This document shows positions 29,954 through 38,904 of a stretch of 64,000 nt of DNA, piece after piece. Each line of letters starts with the position of its first letter. Positions within the stretch are counted from its first letter, which is position 1. The notes under the pieces were generated by a model that did no database searches, was not told the origin of the DNA, and saw only the letters and a list, made by a program, of their open reading frames with translations. The DNA is from Proteus mirabilis ATCC 29906 (lineage in GTDB: Bacteria > Pseudomonadota > Gammaproteobacteria > Enterobacterales > Enterobacteriaceae). A program made the position numbers and the translations under genes. Where the stretch lies: NCBI RefSeq assembly GCF_000160755.1, contig NZ_GG668576.1, forward strand, positions 576,332-640,331, written 5' to 3'.

Positions 29954-29972
29954 GATTGTGATTACAATCATA
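29954..29972. promoter_or_regulatory. Candidate CRP site / dyad upstream of the HTH-kinase operon
   Basis: TGTGA, six bases, TCATA differs from the CRP consensus at one core position. It overlaps a second perfect dyad (GATTGT / ACAATC around GATT, 29954-29969). It lies about 55 bases upstream of the start codon. Confidence 0.5.
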
Positions 29973-30912
29973 TGTTATTTATTAAAAGCAAAAAAAAGCA
30001 GAAACACAAAAATAAAAAACAAAAAAAAGCAGAAATAAATAATGATAGTAATAAGATTACTTAATATATAGAAGCCATCTCCCCTCTCATAAAAACACAA
30101 ATAAAATCAAATAATAAAATAACAAACACTATATTGATTATAAAACAATCTAATATTAATTATTTGTTTTTTAAAACTTAAATAATTAACTTAAAAAACA
30201 ATAAAAAATAAAAACCTTATTTTATAATAATTTAGAGTTATTAGAATAATCAAAAATAAAAATAATCATCACTATGTTTAAATAACCAACTATTTTAGTG
30301 AATCGAACAAAGCTTAAAATAAATTAATCATCCATTTTTATAGTTCATAAATTAGTACAATTCTTCTTACCATTCAAATGTATAGCCAATGATAATGTAA
30401 ATTAATCATGTCAACTTATAATTAGAAATACAGACACAATGATTAAAATAGAAGCAGTTTTTATTGTCTCATTTTGTGAGGTAGATAACATTAATAACAA
30501 CAGTCATTGAACAAACTAAGTATAAATAACCTATTTTAAGTAGGCAAAGTAAGTAAAAATCTTGCTTTATTTATTGATTTATTTTTTTACTCGTCAATCT
30601 TTGGCTTATTTTGTAAATAGCTGAGAATACTAAAGCACTAACAGCAACTCACTGATACAAAATATAACTCCAACAAAAAACAAAAACTTAGATATAAAAA
30701 CTAAAAATCACAAAATTCAAGAAGATAAAATCAGCAATAATGTGTTCTAAAATATCTAATACCTAAATAGATTGTAAAACAACCTATTTATCAGACATAT
30801 TCCGACACATTTATTTTCTAGCGATGTTTAAACTTAGTGTCTAAGATTATAAATATAAATTGAGCACCAATAATCTGATAAATACACAACGTAAAGACAT
30901 AAGGATATACCT
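29973..30912. other. 940-base AT-rich gene-free region
   Basis: One of the longest gene-free stretches here. It is extremely AT-rich and has two copies of a run like AAAAAAAGCAGAAA near 29990-30040. I found no open frame, tRNA or clear hairpin. It must hold the promoters of the divergent operon and of the DUF4822 gene, and could bind H-NS or encode a small RNA; neither can be shown by eye. Confidence 0.4.
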
Positions 30913-31398
30913 ATGAAAATAAAATCACTTATTGCTATTTCATTATTAAGTGTTAGTGCTTCTCTTTTTGCCGCTGAAAGCACCAGCACAACACAACAAG
31001 TTCAGGGCGTAACTCAAGCACAAAAAGATCTCAATGATTATGAAAAAGTCATGGTAGAAAAAGTTTGGGTTACCACACAAGCCATTGACGAGAAAGGCAA
31101 TAAAGTTGACGCTAATAATCCACAAGTCAGTAATTATTTTGGCCTAGCAGAATATTATCCTAATGGCACTTTTATTATGTTTACCCCTGAAGGTAAACAA
31201 AAAATGCAAGGGGATTGGTCAATGTCTAATGATGGAAAAACGCGTACATTAGTTGCCAAAGATGCACAAGGAAAAACACTATTTACTCGTGATGTAGAAA
31301 ATATCACCATCAATAATGATGAGTATACCTATCGTATTTACCCAACTGAAGGGGATAATACTGTTTATTTTGATATTATTCATCACGTTAAGAAATAA
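30913..31398 (+). CDS. Secreted protein, probably DUF4822 family
   Basis: A 161-residue exported protein with a signal peptide (KIKSLIAISLLSVSASLFA, cleaved near residue 20) and a strong ribosome-binding site (AAGGA). The core (AEYYPNGTFIMFTPEGKQKMQGDW) resembles the DUF4822 family of small beta-barrel, lipocalin-like domains; the family call is from memory and moderate in confidence. Function unknown. It is monocistronic with its own terminator. Confidence 0.7.
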   Translation: MKIKSLIAISLLSVSASLFAAESTSTTQQVQGVTQAQKDLNDYEKVMVEKVWVTTQAIDEKGNKVDANNPQVSNYFGLAEYYPNGTFIMFTPEGKQKMQGDWSMSNDGKTRTLVAKDAQGKTLFTRDVENITINNDEYTYRIYPTEGDNTVYFDIIHHVKK

Positions 31399-31432
31399 TC
31401 ATAATACGTTGTTTCACCTGTTATAAATAATT

Positions 31433-31471
31433 AAGGGCTATTTTATGGTAAGTAAAATAGCCCTTTTTTTA
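31433..31471 (+). terminator. Terminator of the DUF4822 gene
   Basis: A 12-bp perfect stem (AAGGGCTATTTT / AAAATAGCCCTT) with a 9-base loop is followed by a T8 run. Confidence 0.88.
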
Positions 31472-31497
31472 GTTGTATGACCTTAATATAACTAGCC

Positions 31498-32634
31498 TTA
31501 AATCAAATTTTGAGCTTCCCCATCAACCCAATAAATCACGTTAAGCGCTTCTTCTGGTGTTGGGACTTCCAGTTTGCTCAACATTCTTTCCATCACTTTA
31601 TCGGGAACCGCTTCCTTTCTTGCGCTGTTTTGTTTTTTCCATTGCAAATAAGGTACTTCAATATATACCAATGTCACTTTAGCTTGATAACGATAAAACA
31701 GAGCAATAAGTTGATTACGCATTTGTTTAGTAATATTTGTTGCATTCCAAACAAAAGACTTATGCTCTCTTAAATATATTCTCGCTTGCTCTTTGGCAAG
31801 TTGTGCAATCCATCCATTCGCATCACGATCATCTGGTTTTATATTATGCTGCTGACGTAATGCATCTAAACTTACTACAGGCATATCTGCACAATATTGG
31901 CGAATATAACTATCTTTGCCCATTCCCGGTAGCCCACAAAGCACAATAACTTCACTTCCTTGCTCAGGATAAGGTTCATAGTGAGGATCGACACTATTTT
32001 CACTATGAAAATAGTGAAATCGAGCGCCATCAGAAATAAATCGTGCGGGTGTTCTCCAACAATTTAATTCTTCACAGTAAAGTGTAAATAACGCTATTTT
32101 ATCCAATAAAGAGGGCTTATCTTCACAGCTTCGTCCCAGAACATCCGCCTTAGCCAGCAATGCCAATAAATAACAATCTACCCTTAACGAAGCCGCTAAT
32201 AAGGCTTTTTTAGGATCGGGTTTATCCATTAACCATAAAGGTAATCCGTGATAGCGTACTAATGCCGCAATCTGTTCTCTATCAATAAAGCTAACCGGCA
32301 CTTTTTCATATAAAAAACGTCTTGTCGTTAATTCTCCTTTACGAGCATGGCCTGGCGAAATAATTCGCCCATTCTCTTCACGGGTAGTTGAACGTTTTTC
32401 TACATCATGTAAAAGTGCTGCAATCCATAGAATTTGTTGCTCTCTTTCTGACAGCTCTTGGTATTCAGGGAGTGATTTTATAGCGTGGATCACCTGCTGT
32501 GTATGAATAGCTACATCACCTTCAGCATGGTGGATCGGATCTTGTCTAACACCGGACATATCACTAATTTCATCATAGTACTCACCAAGTTGTTCCCATG
32601 ACATTTCGCTATGTAATTTTTTATGAAGCATCAT
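31498..32634 (-). CDS. HD-domain / P-loop polynucleotide-kinase-like protein
   Basis: A 378-residue two-domain protein. The N-terminal half is an HD phosphohydrolase (LLHDVEKR at 74-81, with HTQQVIH before and AKADVLG after). The C-terminal half is a P-loop kinase (CGLPGMGKDSY, residues 233-243; FVWNATNITKQMR resembles the polynucleotide kinase lid region). Together with the RNA ligase just upstream, with 14 bases of overlap, it looks like the end-healing half of an RNA repair pair: kinase for 5' ends, HD domain for 2'/3' phosphates. That role is inferred from architecture and context. Confidence 0.8.
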   Translation of the reverse strand: MMLHKKLHSEMSWEQLGEYYDEISDMSGVRQDPIHHAEGDVAIHTQQVIHAIKSLPEYQELSEREQQILWIAALLHDVEKRSTTREENGRIISPGHARKGELTTRRFLYEKVPVSFIDREQIAALVRYHGLPLWLMDKPDPKKALLAASLRVDCYLLALLAKADVLGRSCEDKPSLLDKIALFTLYCEELNCWRTPARFISDGARFHYFHSENSVDPHYEPYPEQGSEVIVLCGLPGMGKDSYIRQYCADMPVVSLDALRQQHNIKPDDRDANGWIAQLAKEQARIYLREHKSFVWNATNITKQMRNQLIALFYRYQAKVTLVYIEVPYLQWKKQNSARKEAVPDKVMERMLSKLEVPTPEEALNVIYWVDGEAQNLI

Positions 32635-33334
32635 GAGACTCCTGTGTTTTTTCCCAAATCAGTGGCGCTCTTTTCCAATTACGTTTCCAATGCACATCTG
32701 TTTTAACATGATCTTTTCTCACATATTTAAACACCCGATGTGAAAATTCATCTAATGAAAATGCTTGAGCATCTCGTGTGACAATGCCTTCCATCGCACT
32801 TGGTTTCTTGGTTAACACATCTCGTGATTGAAAAGAGCTATGCTTTTGTGCGTGTAAAATAATATTCTTTTCAAACTCTATTTTATTTTCCGATTTTGGT
32901 AGCGAGATTTCCGGTACGGTGGGTAAATCAAATAAAGTGGCATAAAATTGCACTTCTTCCCAACTTAGCCATTTATCCTGACAACGTATGGCAAAAACAT
33001 AGAAATACTCTTCCAAATGTTGGTATTCAATAGAATGAATGGCATAAAGATTTTCACCAAAAATATCTAAATTACCTAAATCATTTCTGATGGATTGCCA
33101 ACGCTGGCGTAGTTGTACTGTCCATGCAGATTGTGTCGGAGTCGCATGAGAGCGAGCAAAAACCCCCATTCGATTTAAGCAATTATTTTCACCATCTAAT
33201 TTTTCAGTATGAATAAGATGCTTTATTTTACAGATATCTTGCCACCAATTGGCATTAATACGATCATCGCTTGTTGTGCCTGGTGAAAAAGGATAGTGAT
33301 ATGTTCTGTCATATTTTTTTGATTGATTATTCAT
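32621..33334 (-). CDS. RNA ligase family protein
   Basis: A 237-residue nucleotidyltransferase-fold ligase. The adenylation motif I is EKLDGEN, with Lys45 as the probable AMP-binding nucleophile; FGENLYAIHSI is motif III-like, EGIVTR (182-187) motif IV and FKYVRKDHV motif V. The short size and these motifs fit a T4 Rnl2-like RNA ligase rather than a DNA ligase. It is translationally coupled to the HD/kinase gene, forming a heal-and-seal operon. Substrate unknown; tRNA is the common target in such systems. Confidence 0.83.
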   Translation of the reverse strand: MNNQSKKYDRTYHYPFSPGTTSDDRINANWWQDICKIKHLIHTEKLDGENNCLNRMGVFARSHATPTQSAWTVQLRQRWQSIRNDLGNLDIFGENLYAIHSIEYQHLEEYFYVFAIRCQDKWLSWEEVQFYATLFDLPTVPEISLPKSENKIEFEKNIILHAQKHSSFQSRDVLTKKPSAMEGIVTRDAQAFSLDEFSHRVFKYVRKDHVKTDVHWKRNWKRAPLIWEKTQESHDAS

Positions 33335-33719
33335 TGTGTTATACTCATTAAGTAACAGGAACCCTACTAAATTTATATTAAAATTCAGTGAGTATATTTA
33401 TCTGTATTTGCACTATTTATCTTCAGTGCCTTAATGCGTATTACATAACCACAACCTAATAACTCAAAAATAACAAAAGAAATAATTTTTAACATACTAC
33501 CTGTATTATCAAGATAGCACTAGAAAAAAATGTTTATATTTATTATTCATTTTCTCTCAATTTTTTTCGTTATTTAACACTCCATGATGATTGTTCATCT
33601 ATCCTTAATAGGGTGACAACGCTAATAATGTCACTCCATGGGTATTTATACTTAAATAATGATAAATATCTTAATCCTCAGTCGCTGTTTACATAACGAT
33701 ATTGCACATGGGAGGTAGT
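33335..33719. other. Divergent region between RNA ligase and SDR genes
   Basis: A 385-base gap with no gene. A dyad GTGAC / GTCAC separated by 12 bases (about 33613-33634) is the only structure noted, and may be an operator. Confidence 0.4.
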
Positions 33720-34508
33720 ATGTATCATGATCTTCAAGGAAAAGTTGCTGTAGTAACAGGTTCGTCACGAGGAATTGGTGCAGCAGTAGTGACGAGATTA
33801 GCTCAAGAAGGAATGAACGTTGTTATCAACTATCACTCTGATGAAAATGAAGCTCAAGCATTAGCCGATAGCTTAAATAAACATGGTAAAGGTAAAGCGA
33901 TTATTTTTGGCGGTGACATTAGTGATGAAAAAATTGCTCATAACTTTATTTATAAAGCGATTGACCACTTTGGTCAGCTCGATCTTCTGATCAATAATGC
34001 GGGAATTGAGACACAAACCCCTTCCCATGCAGTGAATTTAGAAGATTGGCGTAAAATTATTGATATAAATTTAACCAGTTATTTTCTAACGGCTCGCTCC
34101 GCATTGAAATATTTCGTTGAGAATAAGATCAAAGGCAATATTATTAATATGTCTTCTGTTCATGAAGTGATCCCATGGCCGACTTTTGCTAGTTACGCTG
34201 CCAGTAAAGGTGGCGTGAGAATGTTAACGCAATCACTGGCTCTTGAATATGCACACTATGGTATTCGTATTAACGCCATTGGCCCAGGTGCTATTAATAC
34301 CCCAATAAATAAAGAAAAAATGCAAGATGATGCGTTACGCAAAGAATTAGAAGAGATGATCCCAATGAAATATGCCGCAGAGCCTGAAGCAGTGGCTAAT
34401 GTTGCTGCTTGGTTAGCATCGGAGCAATCTACTTATATTACTGGACAAACTATTTTCATTGATGGCGGTATGACACTTTATCCTTCATTTCAAGGTGGAA
34501 AAGGTTAA
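33720..34508 (+). CDS. Short-chain dehydrogenase/reductase (glucose 1-dehydrogenase type)
   Basis: A 262-residue classical SDR with the NAD(P) site TGSSRGIGAAV, the NNAG motif (LLINNAGIE), the catalytic Ser and YxxxK (SSVHEV, YAASKGG), and the C-terminal YITGQTIFIDGGMTLYPSF. The last block is typical of glucose 1-dehydrogenases. I chose ATG 33720 because GGAGG lies five bases upstream, inside the longer open frame from 33702. It stands alone; the substrate is not determined by sequence. Confidence 0.86.
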   Translation: MYHDLQGKVAVVTGSSRGIGAAVVTRLAQEGMNVVINYHSDENEAQALADSLNKHGKGKAIIFGGDISDEKIAHNFIYKAIDHFGQLDLLINNAGIETQTPSHAVNLEDWRKIIDINLTSYFLTARSALKYFVENKIKGNIINMSSVHEVIPWPTFASYAASKGGVRMLTQSLALEYAHYGIRINAIGPGAINTPINKEKMQDDALRKELEEMIPMKYAAEPEAVANVAAWLASEQSTYITGQTIFIDGGMTLYPSFQGGKG

Positions 34509-34541
34509 AGCCGTTCACTGTCGTCCATACCGTTAAGATAA

Positions 34542-34592
34542 CCTTCTTTCCAAATTTTGCGGTTTATTTATACTTATTCTTTGGGAAGAAGG
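34542..34592. terminator. Possible hairpin terminator between SDR gene and hydrolase gene
   Basis: CCTTCTTTCCAAA and TTTGGGAAGAAGG pair over 13 bp with one mismatch around a 25-base loop, between convergent genes. The long loop makes it weaker than the other terminators. Confidence 0.45.
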
Positions 34593-34606
34593 CTTTTATC
34601 CTTATT

Positions 34607-35161
34607 TTATTCAATCAAAATAACATTTTCGGAATGGATAATATTATCAGGAAAAATAAGTGCTCTTTCAGAAATAAACGGCATATGTAATGTACGTGTG
34701 CCCGTTGAAATAGAAACCCCTGCTTTTAACCATGCATCAGCCACCAGCTCTGTACAATAAACACCTTTATCTTGCTGAATACTGAAGTTTTCCCCTACTC
34801 GATTTAAAACAGCTTCTAACGCTTGTTGTCGAGCTTGTTCACTTCCACGCACTTGGTAAAAGCGTACAGAATTAGGCTTAGCACGACTGATAAAGAAATC
34901 CAAACTATCAATAGTAACACCATCTTTACTATCAGCATGCTCACTGGGTGTTGAGTGAACAACCTGTATACCTTGCTCAGTTATCCACAACATTCCTACG
35001 TGGCTGAAACCGCTGTTATCAACTTGCTTTATTATGTCGCTAATAACTTCATCACCATCGCGAAAAACCAGATCACCACTTTTTAACTGATAAGGCAAAG
35101 CGAGCACAGTCAATGTGCTCGCTAAGTATAAAGTTAATGCAAGAGTAAAGCGTATTATCAC
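34607..35161 (-). CDS. YiiX/YebB-like papain-fold (NlpC/P60-related) hydrolase
   Basis: A 184-residue exported protein with an N-terminal signal (IRFTLALTLYLASTLTVLA). The permuted papain-like fold is shown by SGDLVFRDG, the catalytic His in FSHVGMLW and the catalytic Cys in VYCTELVADAW. Members act as peptidases or amidases, often on cell wall or lipids; the substrate here is unknown. It overlaps the upstream DUF4878 lipoprotein gene by 4 bases, so the two are coupled. Confidence 0.82.
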   Translation of the reverse strand: MIIRFTLALTLYLASTLTVLALPYQLKSGDLVFRDGDEVISDIIKQVDNSGFSHVGMLWITEQGIQVVHSTPSEHADSKDGVTIDSLDFFISRAKPNSVRFYQVRGSEQARQQALEAVLNRVGENFSIQQDKGVYCTELVADAWLKAGVSISTGTRTLHMPFISERALIFPDNIIHSENVILIE

Positions 35162-35565
35162 TTAACTTCAACTTTCCATTTGCCATCAACTTTGATCATA
35201 TTTTGATTTTCTGTTTTTTCTTCACCATTTTTCAACACTGTTTTGAGTGTGACAACGGCTTTATTTTTATCTTCGCTGTATTCAACTTTTGCTACTTCAA
35301 CCTTACCCAAGCCACCTTGCTCTTTAATTTTTTTGCCCGCTTCGGCAACGATCATTTTAAATTTGCCGGTAATTTGCTCTGCCATTGGATCTTTTTCTAA
35401 ATCACCAAAATACATTAATGACACAGCCTTATCACCATCACCGGAAGCGACAGCTTCAATAAATTCAACCGCGGCTTTTCCTGCTTCGTCTTGTTTATCA
35501 CCACATGCAGATAATGTCATCATTGCCACCGCAAGAAACATAAATCCCATCATTTTCTTTAACAT
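35158..35565 (-). CDS. DUF4878 family lipoprotein
   Basis: A 135-residue lipoprotein with lipobox LSAC (Cys21) and a single NTF2-like DUF4878 domain (AAVEFIEAVASGDGDKAVSLMYF, ending VDGKWKVEVK). Its function is unknown. It is the first gene of a two-gene operon with the papain-fold hydrolase and may present or regulate that enzyme at the envelope (inference). Confidence 0.8.
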   Translation of the reverse strand: MLKKMMGFMFLAVAMMTLSACGDKQDEAGKAAVEFIEAVASGDGDKAVSLMYFGDLEKDPMAEQITGKFKMIVAEAGKKIKEQGGLGKVEVAKVEYSEDKNKAVVTLKTVLKNGEEKTENQNMIKVDGKWKVEVK

Positions 35566-36335
35566 AAATTCACCATCACCATAAATATTTAATTTAATAC
35601 AATAAGCATCTTATATAAAAAGGAAAACCATCTCATACAACACACTAATTTATTTATAAACTATGTTTGTACAATAGAAAAATAACTTTTCTATCGCGGA
35701 ATTATACGTGACATTAATAGGTTTCGTCATGAATTTTTTTTAATATAGAATAATCCTAGTAAAAAATATTTGAAAAAACCCTCCCAACAATCGAGTAAAA
35801 TATTTCTATCTATATTTATAAAAAAATATTGAATATATAATGAATCTAAAAGTGAGCAGAAACATTATTGCCATATAAAACTTTTTTATGTTCTATTTTT
35901 GTATTTTAATCTCGAAAAAAGAGGATCGGCAACGCATCACGCTGTCGCCATTAACACATTCAATAAAAATAGTTATCTGTTAGCGAAATAGGTAAAATGC
36001 CATATCATTGACAAAGCTTATTTTAAAACACACAAATACAGTATGTTGCAAAATCAGTTACGATAGTGATACAAAATTACAATAATGTTTATCTCAATAA
36101 AACAAATCTATTTGTTTTTTAATATTTAATCATGATATGACAACACGATTTTCTAAGTAGACCTATAACATTTCGGTGTAAAATACAAATAAAGACTAGA
36201 AATTTTGTGACACAATACGCCTTTTTACACCATTAAGTCAATTTAAGATAAATAGAAACTGCATTTTGGATCATGAATAGGTAATCTAGCCATCTGATTT
36301 CAATGACCAAACATGAATAGTTAAAAGGGTATGCT
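35566..36335. other. 770-base AT-rich gene-free region
   Basis: No open frame, RNA gene or strong hairpin was recognised. It separates the lipoprotein operon from a small unknown gene and must contain promoters for both. Confidence 0.4.
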
Positions 36336-36593
36336 ATGTTTACTTCACAGCTCATGCTGGTCGGTTATGTTTTATTAGTCAGTCCATGCGGGCATGATTC
36401 TTGTGATGCGGTTCCAGTAACAGAAACCATTTATACCAAAGATGAATGTACTATTCGCTTAAACTATCTCAAAAAGAAAAGACCCGATCTCTATATTTTT
36501 TGTGGTGAAGTATTACGTGATCCCGAAGTGACCGATGAAAATCCATACCTAACACCGCCAAATAGCGCCGATGATGTCTTTCAATTAAAATAA
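36336..36593 (+). CDS. Small unknown protein with cysteine-rich N terminus
   Basis: An 85-residue protein I do not recognise. It begins with a hydrophobic stretch (LMLVGYVLLVSPCG) that may be an uncleaved signal, and has four cysteines (PCGHDSC, DECTIR, FCGEV). It is preceded by AAAAGGG a few bases before the ATG and is followed about 100 bases later by the S24 repressor gene. Probably exported; function unknown. Confidence 0.6.
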   Translation: MFTSQLMLVGYVLLVSPCGHDSCDAVPVTETIYTKDECTIRLNYLKKKRPDLYIFCGEVLRDPEVTDENPYLTPPNSADDVFQLK

Positions 36594-36700
36594 TCACCCT
36601 TTTTCGTTGAACACCCCACAAAATACAATTTAATTTGTTTTCTAGTTACGGTATACTCTTTATACTTAAAATATGTAAGGACACGTATTAGGAGTCACTC

Positions 36701-37393
36701 ATGTCTATTGCAAAACGCACCAAAGACAAACGTATTGCGTTAGGTTTAACACAGTCTGAGCTTGCTACCTTGGCGGGTACAACGCAACAATCAATTGAAC
36801 AGCTTGAGAGTGGAAAAACCAAACGCCCTCGTTTTTTACCTGAATTAGCAAAAGCGTTAAATTGTGAATTATCGTGGTTGCTCGAAGGGGATAATAAACA
36901 AACACACGCGTCTGAAATTCCTCCCCAAGATGAATGGCATTCAGTCAGTGAATGGGATAACGATACCCCTCTCAATGCTGATGAAGTCGAGATCCGTTAT
37001 TTTAAAAGTATTGAACTTGCCGCTGGTGATGGCTGCTGTACTAACGAAGATCATAATGGTTATAAATTGAGATTCTCCAAAAGCACACTACGCCGCTATG
37101 GCGCTTCACCACAAAATGTGATCTGTTTTTCCGTCTATGGTGATAGTATGTCTCCGGTTATTCCAAATGGTTCAACAGTGACCGTTGATACAGGTAATAC
37201 GCGGATTGTGGATGGCGGTATTTATGCTATCGAACAAGATTCATTATTTAGAATAAAATTACTCTACCGTCAGCCAGGCGGAAAATTAATTATCCGTAGC
37301 TACAATAAAGATGAATTTCCTGATGAATTTGCAGAAATTGACTCCGTTAAAATTATGGGACGCGTTATTCACTGGTCTGTGATGGCTTGGTGA
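36701..37393 (+). CDS. HTH / S24 peptidase repressor (LexA/CI-like)
   Basis: A 230-residue phage-repressor-type protein. Residues 1-62 are an XRE helix-turn-helix ([25 protein letters not shown]). From about 100 onward is a LexA-like S24 domain, with catalytic Ser149 in YGDSMSP, Lys186 in LFRIKLL, and a probable self-cleavage Ala108-Gly109 in IELAAGDG. It should be inactivated by RecA-stimulated cleavage after DNA damage. No phage genes adjoin it, so it is either domesticated or controls distant targets. Confidence 0.85.
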   Translation: MSIAKRTKDKRIALGLTQSELATLAGTTQQSIEQLESGKTKRPRFLPELAKALNCELSWLLEGDNKQTHASEIPPQDEWHSVSEWDNDTPLNADEVEIRYFKSIELAAGDGCCTNEDHNGYKLRFSKSTLRRYGASPQNVICFSVYGDSMSPVIPNGSTVTVDTGNTRIVDGGIYAIEQDSLFRIKLLYRQPGGKLIIRSYNKDEFPDEFAEIDSVKIMGRVIHWSVMAW

Positions 37394-37412
37394 TCATCTG
37401 CATATTTTTATT

Positions 37413-38036
37413 TTAGTTTTTACTTTCTTGCACAATTTTCCCATTAGATAATAACAGCGTTTTATCTGCTAATGCTTGCAATTCACGAGGCTCATGAGTG
37501 ACTATTATCATCGTTATCTGCTGTTTTTTTAATGAGATAATAAGCTCCCACAGCTGATAACGTGTTTCCCAATCCAAACTTGAAAAGGGTTCATCCATTA
37601 ATAACAGTTTGGGTTGGCTAATGAGTGCTCTTGCTAATGCAACTCGTTGCTGCTCTCCCCCTGATATTTGAGATGGATAACGTGTTGCTAAATGAGCAAT
37701 TCCCATCTGTTCAAGTAACGCTATCTCTTTTTCTTTACTGCGCTTTTGCTTAGCCGCATATTGTGCCAGCCATAAATTTTGCTTTACAGTGAGAAAAGGG
37801 AATAAATAAAGATGCTGATTTAAATAACGACAGGGGCGCTGCCAAACAGGTAATTTATTCATATTTTGGTTAGCTAAAACAATATCCCCTGTATAGCCGG
37901 TATAACCCGCAATAGCATTGAGTAACGTTGTTTTGCCGCTACCTGATGAGCCACTGATCCCTAAACAACCCCCTTGCTCTAGGTGTAATGAAACCTCGGT
38001 TAAAATACCGGTAGTCAACGAGTGAATGGTTAACAT
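37413..38036 (-). CDS. modC: Molybdate-type ABC transporter ATP-binding protein (short ModC)
   Basis: A 207-residue ABC ATPase with Walker A (GSSGSGKTTLL), the signature ISGGEQQRVALARAL, Walker B (LLLMDEPFSSLD) and the switch His (VTHEPRE). It lacks the C-terminal TOBE domain of standard ModC (about 350 residues). It overlaps the permease gene by 7 bases. The assignment as modC rests on the operon's ModA-like binding protein and the ModE box; tungstate is an alternative substrate, and ThiQ-like or YnjD-like ATPases look similar. Confidence 0.78.
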   Translation of the reverse strand: MLTIHSLTTGILTEVSLHLEQGGCLGISGSSGSGKTTLLNAIAGYTGYTGDIVLANQNMNKLPVWQRPCRYLNQHLYLFPFLTVKQNLWLAQYAAKQKRSKEKEIALLEQMGIAHLATRYPSQISGGEQQRVALARALISQPKLLLMDEPFSSLDWETRYQLWELIISLKKQQITMIIVTHEPRELQALADKTLLLSNGKIVQESKN

Positions 38037-38806
38037 GCTAATTTCCTATCACGCTGTAAACGGTGTAAAGCAAACAATAGAGTAATTGCAATTGCTATCA
38101 GTACTAAAGCGCAACCTATCGCAAGCGAGAAATCACCACTCGCTATATTTAAATAGATTGCCATTGGTAAGGTTTCTGTTTTTAATCGTGTGGCCCCTGC
38201 CAACATTAATGTTGCCCCAAACTCCCCTAATGCTCGAGAAAAAGCCACAATACAACCACTGATTAATACAGACCAACAAAGTGGGATCTCAACCAAAATA
38301 AGCGTTTTTGTTGGTGTTAATCCTAAATTCTGTGCGGTTTGAATATAAGCAGGATCAATAGCTTTAAACGCCGCAAGGCTATTACGCATAATGATTGCAC
38401 TTGCAACATATGTTTGAGCAATAATAATCCCTAAGGGAGAAAAAAGGGCACGAGATAATTGAGGAAAAACCCCTGTTAAAGGTCCTTGATGACCTAACAA
38501 TAATAATAATCCAATACCTATTACCAAAGGAGGCGTGACTAAGGGTAAATCGAGTAACGCATCAATAAAACGCTGTCCTTTAAATGACGATCTTGCCATC
38601 ACCCAAGCTGCAGGTACAGCTAAGAGCACGGCTAAACACAATGATGTTAACGCGGTGCTCAGTGACATCAATACGGCAAAATGAAATTCAGCATCAGTAA
38701 TAACCATGGTGAGTTCGTGATAAGAGAGTTGGCAAATTAATGCAATAAGTGATCCCAATATCAAAAATAATAATAATAAAAGTGGTATTAGTGCCCAACG
38801 ATACAC
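38030..38806 (-). CDS. modB: Molybdate-type ABC transporter permease (ModB-like)
   Basis: A 258-residue inner membrane permease with about six hydrophobic helices and the EAA loop (AQNLGLTPTKTLILVEIPL), followed by SRALGEFGATLMLAG, which is typical of ModB and CysT/W. I chose GTG 38806, with GAAGG seven bases upstream; a GTG at 38863 would add 19 residues but lies in a terminator-like hairpin. It is the second gene of the operon. Confidence 0.78.
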   Translation of the reverse strand: MYRWALIPLLLLLFLILGSLIALICQLSYHELTMVITDAEFHFAVLMSLSTALTSLCLAVLLAVPAAWVMARSSFKGQRFIDALLDLPLVTPPLVIGIGLLLLLGHQGPLTGVFPQLSRALFSPLGIIIAQTYVASAIIMRNSLAAFKAIDPAYIQTAQNLGLTPTKTLILVEIPLCWSVLISGCIVAFSRALGEFGATLMLAGATRLKTETLPMAIYLNIASGDFSLAIGCALVLIAIAITLLFALHRLQRDRKLAC

Positions 38807-38858
38807 AGTGAAGCCTTCTCTTAATCTACTAATGACATTTATTGTAAAAATGAAAAAA

Positions 38859-38878
38859 GCCACCTGTGAGCCGGTGGC
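38859..38878 (-). terminator. Terminator-like hairpin between modA and modB
   Basis: A 6-bp stem (GCCACC / GGTGGC) with an 8-base loop is followed on the minus strand by T6. It lies 27 bases after the modA stop and before the chosen modB start, so it probably lowers permease and ATPase expression relative to the binding protein. Confidence 0.6.
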
Positions 38879-38904
38879 AAAAATACAAATAATGTGAGAA
38901 AAAT

